From Dinochytrium kinnereticum (taxonomy: Eukaryota; Chytridiomycota; Chytridiomycetes; Chytridiales; Chytridiaceae): DNA of 19,013 nucleotides. Below, in pieces: positions 11,203 to 19,013 of this stretch (position 1 is the stretch's first letter; the number at the start of each line of letters is the position of its first letter). The notes under the pieces were generated by a model that saw only the letters and a list, made by a program, of their open reading frames with translations, searched no databases and was not told the DNA's origin. The stretch spans positions 1 through 19,013 of the forward strand of contig JADGJT010000404.1 in the NCBI GenBank assembly GCA_027604005.1, written 5' to 3'. Made by a program: the position numbers and the translations under genes.

Positions 11203-12137
11203 ATGGACGGGAACGTCCCCATCCGCAAATCCAACACCAGCGCCTCATCGAGCCTCCTGGAGCATCTGGCCATCAGCCTCATCGAAACCCGCCTCCCAAG
11301 TTCCTCCCCCAACCCCCGCCGCTGCAGAAGGCTCCACTGTCCCAGAACCCAGCTCACCTACCCCAAATCTATCAATATTCAACAACGCCATCGCTTCTAT
11401 CGAGGGCTTGCGACTGAGGGTCTCCAAGCAAGCTGGCGACGACGATTTCGAAGACGACGATGCTCTGACGTTGATGGCTGATGTTGTGTCTGGCATTCGA
11501 AGCACAGTCCCGTACGTAATGGTGCGCGATCTTGACTCTTTGAGACAGGCTGGCGCGAGCCTCACAAATGCCTCATATGCCTCATCTATATCAAATGTGA
11601 CCTCATTTCAGTCGTTTTCCTGGTCGCATACGCCTCAATCCGTTCGCGACTCTGTTCTCCAGGTTCTTGATCAGGTAGCCCATCATGCTTGCCGCTCTAC
11701 ACAACACTTACTTGCTCTTCCAGACCATCGAGTACTTTGATTATCAAGACCGCTCAAATTCTTCACCCAAACGAGACACGTCGTCAAAATCTGTGCGAGG
11801 CAGTCCAGCCCCTAACCGCGTCAGCGCCGGCCACATTAAGTCCCTACTCAAAACCCTGAGACAATCCATCCGGGATCAAGGTCAAGTAGATGTCGACGCG
11901 CTGATTGAGCTTCGGACGTATGCCGATGTTCCTGAGCTTCGACGGCGGTTCTGGGGATTGGAGCAGGTTTTGGAGTCTGTTGAGGGTAGCCTGGGTAAAG
12001 TATTTGAGCGGCTCCTCGAGGAACTGTCCCTCAATATTGGGCAGGTACGCCTTGATGCGCCAGTGTCGGATGCGAATGCGGCCCCATCGCCCTCTGCGGG
12101 CATCACCTTGACCGAGCGTTGGTGGTCATTTTCTTAG
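11203..12137 (+). CDS. Hypothetical protein, two exons, apparent frame change in exon 1
   Basis: I do not recognise this protein. Exon 2 (11724-12137) joins the upstream frame across a clean 49-nt intron (11675-11723; GTAGCC donor, TTCCAG acceptor, phase 0). The 3' part looks like real protein, with amphipathic helical segments such as VLQVLDQ-TIEYFDYQ, IKSLLKTLRQSI and LRRRFWGLEQVLESVE, plus an acidic patch (DDDFEDDD). The 5' part is ambiguous. The frame that runs into the intron opens at an ATG at 11177, but before about 11300 it gives low-complexity sequence. The frame starting at ATG 11203 gives a more natural N-terminus with an LLEHLAISLIETRL helix, yet it is one base out of phase with the rest. 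The switch falls at two C5 runs (11306-11310 and 11313-11317). Skipping one base there would give about 294 aa. This could be an assembly error, a strain mutation or a misjudged start. The next gene begins only 121 bp downstream. Confidence 0.55.
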
Positions 12138-12258
12138 TGTGTCTCATGTGCAAAAGCAGCACAATTAATTAAATTATTCCGACCTTTTTTTTTTTTGGGC
12201 TTCGTCCATTCTCTGCCCGTCTTGACGCTTACTGACTGGCGAGACCTCCCCGAGAAGA

Positions 12259-13701
12259 ATGAGATTCGGATTGACGATACTCCTGCTGGTCGCCCTCGCT
12301 GCTCTGGCGGCTGCATGGGACCAGGAGGACTTTGAGATCTTTGACCTGGTAAATTGCTGCTGCACTGCGCTGCGTGTTGCTGCTTGTCGCTTGTGGATGT
12401 TCATTTGACCGTTTCGAATAGCACGATAATTTGGTCAAGATCAAGGGCGAGAAGGACGAGAAGGGCAACAAGATTGACTTCTACTCGCTTTTGGACGTTT
12501 CTCCTTCGGCTACCACTTCGGAACTTACAAAGGCTTACCGAAAGACCTCGCTCGCCCTTCACCCCGACAAGAACCCCGACCCGCAGGCCGCTGCTCTGTA
12601 AGCATTAAGTTTTGTCTTTGTTCTTCACTGTTCTGCGCGTTTGTACTGTCACGCCAGCTATCTTGCTGCTGAGGCCTTATCATGGCTCTTGGTGACTTAG
12701 CTTCCTACCAAGTGCTATCTCTTGTTTCTTGGTGCCTAACGTTGGCCTCTTAGCTATGCACTGTTGACGTCAATCAACGCCATCCTTAAGGATGAGGGCA
12801 TGCGTGAACGCTACAACCGTCATCGGTCCCGTGGTATTCCCAAGTGGAGAGGAACTGGATACTACATCGCTCGGTTTGTGGATGTTGTTCATTATGTCGC
12901 TTACGTTAGTATAGCTACAAGCCTGGTGTTGCCTTTATCGTGACTTTTATCATCGGAATGATCAGTTTTGCCCAGTACCTGACCTCTTGGGTGCTTTTCT
13001 ACCAAAGGCGAAGAACTCCTGTTGAAGAGGATGAAGATTCTGCTGATGGTAACCAGATTACGTACTCTCAGATCCGTAAGAAGTTGAAGAGGGCTGGAAT
13101 TGCCGAAACCCCTGCCATCAAGAAGGCTATCAAGAGCAACGTTCCTCCGGCGGAGATTGTGAAGATGATTTCGGATCTGTCAAAGGCAAAGGATGGCGAA
13201 TCAAAGGAGGCTGAGGAAGTCACCGAAGTGGTCGCCGAAGTTGCTGTCGAAAAGCCTAAGATCACGGATACTCTCATCTTCCAGCTGCCCATCTCTATCG
13301 TAAAGTTTGGATATAACCTCGTCACTGGAAAGGCTTTTGTCAAGAAGGAAAAGAAGCTGCGGGAGGAGTTCATTGCCGATTATGAATCAGAAGAGGAGGA
13401 ATATGATGGATTGGAGGAGGAGGTCAACTTTGACAGCAAGCCAACTACCCCGAACTGGGAGAAGAAATCTACTGGTGGTGTTCGTCCATCTGAGAAGCTT
13501 AGACAGAACCGCTTGAAGAAGGACAAGAAGCGCCGGGATGGCGAGGAGGAAGGCGAGGAGGAGGAGGAGGAGAAGGTCGTTGAGCGCAGAAAAAAGAAGT
13601 CGCTTGGCCCTGGAATGATCCGTTCCGCATCTGGCGTTGTTATGAGCAAGCAGGACTTCATCAAGCAGAAGCAGAAGGAGCTTGCCGCCGGCAAGAAGTG
13701 A
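12259..13701 (+). CDS. ERJ5: ER membrane J-domain protein, Erj5 type
   Basis: Four exons join in frame: 12259-12348, 12422-12597, 12754-12873 and 12915-13701, giving 390 aa. An N-terminal signal peptide (about residues 1-19) is followed by a J domain at about 49-112 with the essential HPD at 77-79. Next comes the segment [11 protein letters not shown] (116-126), which I associate with Erj5-type proteins, and one membrane segment at about 134-158. The rest is a long, highly charged tail rich in Lys and Glu. J-domain proteins stimulate ATP hydrolysis by Hsp70; with this topology the J domain faces the ER lumen and the expected partner is Kar2/BiP, as for yeast Erj5. The length and layout also resemble animal ERdj1 (DNAJC1), but I see no SANT domains in the tail, so Erj5 is the better name. 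The last intron (12874-12914) ends in two AG sites five bases apart, of which only the second keeps the frame. It sits between compact same-strand neighbours at 121 and 81 bp. Confidence 0.88.
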
Positions 13702-13782
13702 AGGAAGCGATGGCTTATTTGAAAAAAAAGAACCTTTTGTTGTTTTGTTGGTGAAGTTCCAGAAATAGAAGATTTTTCACGA

Positions 13783-15554
13783 ATGGGTCAGTTATGGGCG
13801 TTCGCCCTCCTGCTGGTCGCTCTTGCTTCCCATGCAACGATAGTAGCCAGCGACATCCAGGTCGAGGACGAATGGATCGACGGAACCTTCCTGTCGGGCT
13901 CCCTTCTCGACACCTACTTTACTTACTCGGAGGTTGTGGCGAGGCTGAAGAGGGTGGCCGAAAGATACCCAGACCTGGTGGACTATGAAAAGCTGGGAAC
14001 ATCAAGGGACGGAAAGTAGGCGGACCTCTTTCAAGCAGGCTGCGTTTACCGGGCTGGATCTGATTGTTTTTTTTTTTCTTTGCCAGTGATATTCCTTGCG
14101 TTATCATTGCCCACAAGCCGCAAACAAAGGAAGAGCGGGTTGGGGTCGATTTACGTCCCTCGATTCTTTTCACCGGGCTAACACAACCGCGCGAGGTGAA
14201 TAGTTTGTTGTGGATATGTTTATATGTGTATGCTGACTTTTTTTTTGCAATTTCAAGGTTCTCGCTATGATGGAAACCATGTTTTTGATCCGGACTCTGT
14301 TGACGAAAGCAAAGGAAGAATCTATAGCGGCTCTTTTGGCGTCAAGAAGGTATGTTTAAGTTCTTAATAATGGTTACTAAAAGTAACAGGTTTATTTTCG
14401 TCCCTATCATAAACCCCGACGGCTTTGAGCGAGCCCGCATTCTTCAAGATGGAGATAGTAAGACTTTCACTATTCTTAAACTCACCTGGACACAGTTAAG
14501 GAACACATAACGAAAAATACCGCTAGAACTTGCGGAAATATTACCCAGATGGGTGTGAATTTGGGACACAACTGGGGTATGATGTGGAATTCCAAGACCA
14601 CCGAGCCTGGTTTTGACGACCCTTGTAATGATCTTTTTCGAGGTCCCGAACCCTTTTCCGAGCCCGAGACGAAAGCGGTGAGAGATCTCATCTTAAGGCA
14701 TCCTTTGAAGGCGGCTGTCTTCTTTCATGCCAGATCAGAGAGCGAGGTATTTAACAAGGCATTTCCATAAGCTAAATTTTTGTTCAGCATAGTCGACTTA
14801 TTGTTCCCTACATGTATCATAAGGTGAAATTGCATTAGTACTCTTTGATATTCATATTAGCAGTCATATTTGAAAACACACCGAGAAGATAAGAAAAGTC
14901 GGTTGATGAATAAGGAGGATTTGAATGTATATGACAAGATCACTACAGTAATGCAAGACGCTTTGGCCCCAGAGGAGGGGAAGTATCAATACGGGACTGC
15001 TTATGAGATTATGAATAAGACAATATCGGGCTCTGAGATCGACTGGACTTTTGACGAGGCCGGCATTTTCTCCCTTATTCTTCAAATTGGAACCAAAGAT
15101 AGATCATACTGGCCCAAGAAGGAGCATGTTGCGTCCCTCTTAGAGAAGGTAAGCTTTTGTTTGAGTGAGACAGACATTAAGTACTATCTAGCATCTTCAA
15201 CCCATCTTAAGCCTCTCGAAGCTCGTTACCAGCTTACCAAGAAAAGCAACGCCAAAAACATCAATAGTTGGCCATCTCTCCGTCTTTCCAATCTTTCTCG
15301 GGCTCGGCTTGGCATTGATCTTACTATTTGGTTTCGTTGTTGCGCGATACCTGGGCTACGACAATATCGTCGGACGGTTTAGAACCATCATGTCAAGGCT
15401 TGAGAGGATGTATCTTTACTCCAATTATACCAATTTGTCGAATCGCGTCAAGGAGGAGGATGAGCTTGAAGTCAATTTTGATGATCTTGAGCTTGAAGGG
15501 GAAGCGGTTGAGGAGGATGAAGATGAGGGTGCCGGTTTCTCGTATCGGCGATAG
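13783..15554 (+). CDS. Membrane-anchored M14 carboxypeptidase-like pseudoenzyme
   Basis: Eight exons join in frame: 13783-14015, 14087-14195, 14258-14349, 14390-14457, 14496-14746, 14788-14823, 14861-15148 and 15192-15554, giving 479 aa. The introns are only 37-71 nt, and exon 6 is a 36-nt microexon. A signal peptide (about 1-22) leads into a zinc-carboxypeptidase (M14) fold. Landmarks include ILFTGL before the first metal site, a VPIINPDGFERA strand-turn (about 149-160) and LFRGPEPFSEPET. One membrane segment (about 388-410) precedes a short tail rich in Glu and Asp. The catalytic positions are mostly gone. The usual HxxE reads QPRE (Gln111, Glu114), the Arg of the RKNR motif reads Thr, the substrate-binding Asn-Arg reads Gly191-His192, and the general-base Glu reads Gln338. 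The second zinc His may survive as His245 (or His252). It is therefore probably not a peptidase; ligand binding or a chaperone-like role in the secretory pathway is possible. A sequon lies at Asn182. The exon 1 donor (GTAGGC) is the weakest junction. Confidence 0.82.
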
Positions 15555-16221
15555 GATAGCATCTCTTTTGTTGTTTATCTGCAGGATCTGCCGCATGTAT
15601 AAATCCATTTTATTTAGTTGCAAGCATGCTCGAGAGTTGTTGTATTTTGATGTCAATGGATTGATTCAGAAAGAAAGGGGCAAAAGGAAAGCGACTTTGT
15701 CTGCCAATTCTACGTCCTTAACCTTAACCTGCAGGACAAGCGGAAGACACAAACCTTGATGGTAAGCCATCAGCATATGACTTCTTCAAGACCAGGCAGC
15801 CTTCTGAAAGATTAAGGAACAAGAATCTGCTCACTGAATGGCAACAACTGTTGGCATGTTACTGAGTTGATAAGACACAAACTTGGTGATAATGGCTCAA
15901 AGCGCTGCACATATGGATCATCAACGATCCCTTCCACAACCGTTATTGAGTTAAACTGAGCACAGAACTGCCCAGGCAACCCAGCAAATGGGATTATTAT
16001 TCATACTGCTCACAATCCCTTTACGACCAGAGGTCTTGGTTCAGGGCCAAGGGCCCAGTCCCAAGATTCAATTGTGTCTGGAATTGTCACTTCCCCCAGC
16101 AAACAAAACCAAACCTGGCGTACTGTAAGCCCCTTCCTCCATTCCACTTGCCTCACAACAGCCGCGCTCAACGTGCCTCGAAGACGCCAGTGACCGCGCA
16201 ATCTGCATTTTGAACGTCAGA
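15555..16221. other. Intergenic region upstream of the secreted basic protein gene
   Basis: This 667-bp region should hold the 3' end of the carboxypeptidase-like gene and the promoter of the next gene. I see no coding segment with recognisable content, no tRNA-like fold and no strong repeat. A purine/pyrimidine-skewed CA-rich patch lies around 16095-16115. Confidence 0.4.
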
Positions 16222-18340
16222 ATGGTCGCCAGCGGCTTATTCCGCCTTCCCATTCTTTTCCTTCTCGTCCTCGCGCTTTCCGTGCTGCAGGCAGCTGCCA
16301 ATCCTGACCCCAAAATCGACCCTAACTCGGAGCAGGGAAAGAAGATCATTGCTGCCGCTGAGGCAGCTAAAGCTGCAGGACAGGACGTCGTCTTTCGTGG
16401 TGTCACCCCATCCAACTTGGCCACCCTTCAGAAGGGTGAAGGCTTCAGTGCGACTGCTAAAGGCGATGAAGCCGGCAGAGCCAGCATGGTCGAGCACGTT
16501 GGTGATGATAAGAAACCCTCTGAGCATTCTTCGACTTCGCGAGATATCCTTCAAGCACTCGAGTATGCCGATCCCACTCGCGGGGTTGTAATGGTAAAAA
16601 AATTAGATCCTTTAATGTTTTCACACCTCTTTTATTCATCGATTTTCTTTTTTTCTATTCTTTCATGGCATTGACCGAACCTTCACTCTCGCCGTTGTCA
16701 CATGCACCATTCTTGTATTTGTTAATTCTGCCTGACTTTTTCGCTGATTCTCCGTTATTTTGATCATTACCCTTCGATTCATATTTATCCATCCTCCATT
16801 TTCCATGGGAATTTGCTCATATAACTAACCTGGTATCAACAGGTCGACCTAAAAAAAGCTAAAAACGAATACGCCGATCTAACCACTGAAGCAGGAAGAA
16901 ACAAGGCCTTTGGCGCCAACAAAGGGTTCACCTCCGCTGATGCCGACCTGCGACAGTACCCAAAGAACATTGCCGACGAAAAAATGAAGACCACGGCGCA
17001 ACTCGAGCAGAATCAGATTGCCAGGGCTCACGCAAACTCGGCTAGAGACAAAGAAGTGCTGGTCAAGGGAACTGTAGCTCAGGATGCTTGCACCATCCTG
17101 ACGAGACGTGATGGTTCGCGTCTTTACCGCCGCAGTGCGTGCAGTCGACGTGTTTCTGCCATGAACAAGCAATTTGGCGCGACTAAGGTCATGAACGCGG
17201 ACGGAACTCTTAACGTTAAGGTCAGTTCTTTCCGAATCATTCCCTTAAAAGCCATCGCTCATAACATCATAACCAATCTCCCAATTAAAGGCCACCCTTG
17301 CTGCCGCCAAGAAAACAAAGGTTTCCCTGGCCAAGACCAATGCTGAACGGATTGCCGGAGGGAAGAAAGCCTTGAACTTCAAGGACAAAGCACCAGCAAG
17401 TAAGTGGGTTACGAATGCCAAGGGCGAATATGTTAGGGCTGGTGGTAACCCACTTGGTGGCAAACAAACTGGCGCTCTTGGCTTGAAGGGTGGTATCCCC
17501 CCGCCCCCGCCTCCTCCTGGCTCAAAAGGTGGTATCCCTCCGCCCCCACCTCCTCCTGGCTCAAAAGGTGGTATTCGAGCTCCCCAGGGTAAATCGGCGT
17601 CCAAGGGTTTGGTCGGAAAGAACGCGATGAAGAAGAGCCCGTCTGGAAAGATGTCTGCTGCAAAAGGACTCCTTAGGCTTGGTGGAAAGACTGCCCCTGC
17701 CCGAAAAGGTTTCGCAGGCAAAGGATTCGTGAAGAAGGGACCTGCTGGAAAATCTCTCGGCAGGATTAGCGGCAAGACTGCTCTGAACAAGCGTCCCTTT
17801 GGGAAGGGATTCTCTGGAAAGCGGCTCGCCCAAAAGGGGCTCGCTAAGAAGGGGCCTGCAGGAAAGGGCTTAGCTAGACTTGGTGGAAAGACTTCTAATC
17901 TCGGCGGTCAGAGGCGGCCTGTTGGGAAGGGATTCGCCGGAAAGGGGAACGCTAAGAAAGGGCCTGCGACAAAAAATGCTGGTCGCGGGGCTCTAAAGCA
18001 ACCGGCTAGAAAGTCTACCGCGAAAGCAGGTCTTCGGCGACCAGTAAAGACATCTGCTCCAAAGAGGCTCGCCCCTAAGAACAAGGCTCCGAAAAGGGCC
18101 GTCTCGAAGGCTGCTGTTAGGAGACCAAAGGCTAAGGTTGCTTCGAAAAGGGCCGTCTCGAAGGCTGCTGTTAGGAGACCCAAGGCTAAGGCTGCTTCGA
18201 AAAGGGCCGTCTCGAAGGCTGCTGTTAGGAGGCCAAAGGCTAAGCCTGCTCCAAAAAGGGCCGCCGCTAAAAGGGCTGCTCCGAAGCCGAAGCCTGCGCA
18301 GAGGTCTAAACCCGCCGCTAAGGGTGGAAAGAGGAAGTAG
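16222..18340 (+). CDS. Secreted ADP-ribosyltransferase-like protein with histone H1-like tail
   Basis: Three exons join in frame (16222-16593, 16843-17220, 17291-18340), all phase 0, giving 599 aa. Intron 1 has a clear branch-site-like ACTAAC and a CAACAG acceptor. A signal peptide covers about residues 1-26. Residues 54-210 resemble an R-S-E class ADP-ribosyltransferase: VVFRGV with Arg59, a Ser-Thr-Ser at 104-106 followed by a helix and the strand GVVMVD, and DKEVLVKG with Glu195 as the candidate catalytic Glu. Members of this fold transfer ADP-ribose from NAD to proteins or DNA, and many are secreted toxins or effectors. Here the residue two before the Glu is Asp193, where Glu or Gln is usual, so activity and target are uncertain. 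Two Cys (207, 224) could pair. From about 316 come two GGI-Pro7-GSK repeats, then a Lys/Arg/Gly/Ala tail with degenerate ~33-residue KKGPAGK-type repeats and three 18-residue repeats. The tail looks like histone H1 and should bind nucleic acid or other polyanions. The family call rests on motifs seen by eye. Confidence 0.62.
17489..17566 (+). repeat. Two 39-bp repeats encoding GGI-Pro7-GSK units
   Basis: Two adjacent 39-bp units encode residues 317-329 and 330-342 of the secreted basic protein, each with seven consecutive prolines. They differ at only a few mostly third-position bases, which suggests a fairly recent duplication. The proline runs separate the transferase-like domain from the basic tail and may act as a stiff linker or a ligand for SH3, WW or profilin-type domains. 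Confidence 0.85.
18091..18252 (+). repeat. Three tandem 54-bp repeats in the basic tail
   Basis: Units start at 18091, 18145 and 18199 with an exact 54-bp period and differ at only a few bases. Each encodes 18 residues of the form KRAVSKAAVRRPKAK plus three variable residues. A degenerate fourth unit begins at 18253. Near identity at the DNA level points to recent amplification or gene conversion rather than only selection on amino-acid composition. Confidence 0.9.
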
Positions 18341-18358
18341 TCCTTATTGTGAAAGTGG

Positions 18359-18651
18359 GCATTGCATCGCAACTTCTCTCGATACTTCTGATGAGCCTTT
18401 TACGTTGCTTGATGAAGTCTGTAGAAATATGCTGCTATTTTGGCGTGTTCATAGCTTTCCAGTTTATCGCTTGCAATTCTTTCACTTTTTTTATTTCAGA
18501 AGATAAATCTCTGCAACAGGCATTGCATCTCCAAGACTCTCGATATCTGATGAGCCTTTTACGTTGCTTGATGAAGTCTGTAGAAATAGGCTGCTATTTT
18601 GGCGTGTTCATGGCTTTCCAGTTTATCGCTTTCAATTCTTTCACTTCTTTT
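18359..18651. repeat. Imperfect tandem duplication of about 160 bp
   Basis: A segment starting at 18359 is repeated from 18520, with an offset of 161 bp at the left edge and 159 bp farther in (for example the GATGAGCC blocks at 18390 and 18549). The central ~100 bp are nearly identical. It begins about 20 bp after the stop codon of the secreted basic protein, so at least the first copy is probably in its 3' untranslated region. Confidence 0.85.
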
Positions 18652-19013
18652 TCAATGCTGTTTCTCAATTGCTTCTTCTTCTCTTTTCATTTGCTTTGGT
18701 TATTTCGATTTGATCCGCGGCGATACTTTTGTGACTTATTGATGCATCTTTCCGCGTATTGTATTCATTTGTATGTATGTACTGTAATGAATTCTAGGTA
18801 AAAGATTTTAAATACATACTTATATTTGATAGAATAATAATGTTTGATTCCACCACGAGGATAAACCTTGATGACTATTTACTTCCCATATAACCGAATT
18901 CAAAAAAGAGATAGAGGTAGCAGCATGAAAACAGACGAGTGGCAGGCAAGATTGATTCTATTCAAGGATTACTACTGTACCACAACTACAAAGGGACTTA
19001 ACTGATAAAAAAT
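18652..19013. other. AT-rich end of window, no gene seen
   Basis: This stretch is AT-rich, with T/C runs at 18670-18700 and an AT block around 18800-18842. I see no splice-linked coding segment, RNA gene or repeat beyond the duplication just upstream. It may be shared 3' flank with a gene outside the window. Confidence 0.4.

Noticed and set aside
11300..11327. 28-nt GT...CAG segment that would restore the frame as an intron
   Set aside because: Its length is right for the frame (one more than a multiple of three), but 28 nt is below the usual minimum for fungal introns and the GTTCCT donor is poor. A one-base length error is more likely.
17245..18372. Long antisense open frames opposite the basic tail
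   Set aside because: They are reverse-strand shadows of GC-biased Lys/Ala/Gly repeat codons and contain only mirrored low-complexity sequence.
18349..18801. 150-codon open frame across the downstream tandem duplication
   Set aside because: It begins with a non-ATG codon. It is Phe/Leu/Cys-rich like translated T-rich DNA, and differences between the two copies are amino-acid changing, so there is no sign of coding constraint.

Overview
This window is fungal nuclear DNA. Six protein-coding genes are supported. Their coding regions are broken by short GT-AG introns (about 37 to 250 nt, many 37-71 nt), and there are no bacterial-style operons or Shine-Dalgarno sites. Two products belong to recognisable families found in fungi: a PX-PH-RhoGAP protein of the Bem3 type and an ER-membrane J-protein of the Erj5 type. 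I cannot place the species. The very short introns, compact spacing and long Ser/Pro/Gln/His-rich disordered regions fit many fungi, early-diverging or basidiomycete.

Layout. Positions 255-2650 (minus strand) hold a three-exon gene for a disordered Ser-rich protein with an acidic run and several basophilic kinase-type sites; its 5' end is uncertain. Positions 3051-5414 form a 2.3-kb divergent intergenic region with no convincing gene. Positions 5415-10766 (plus) hold a five-exon BEM3-like Rho GTPase-activating protein of about 1660 aa. Positions 11203-12137 (plus) hold an unrecognised two-exon gene whose 5' part appears to change frame at a C-rich tract. Positions 12259-13701 (plus) hold a four-exon ERJ5-like gene of 390 aa. 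Positions 13783-15554 (plus) hold an eight-exon gene for a membrane-anchored M14 carboxypeptidase-like protein of 479 aa. Positions 16222-18340 (plus) hold a three-exon gene for a secreted, very basic protein of 599 aa. The end of the window carries an imperfect ~160-bp tandem duplication and AT-rich DNA without a visible gene.

Two genes deserve most attention. The M14-like protein keeps the fold signature but has lost nearly every catalytic position: the first zinc His, the substrate-binding Arg and Asn-Arg, and the general-base Glu. It therefore looks like a membrane-bound pseudopeptidase. It lies 81 bp downstream of, and on the same strand as, the ER J-protein gene, so two products predicted to enter the ER are neighbours. 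The last gene has a signal peptide, then a domain carrying the three motifs of an R-S-E class ADP-ribosyltransferase in the right order and spacing, then two proline-7 repeats and a ~250-residue Lys/Arg/Ala/Gly tail resembling histone H1. I know of no described family with that architecture.

All exon structures were built by hand from splice signals and reading-frame continuity. None has been tested against transcripts or databases.
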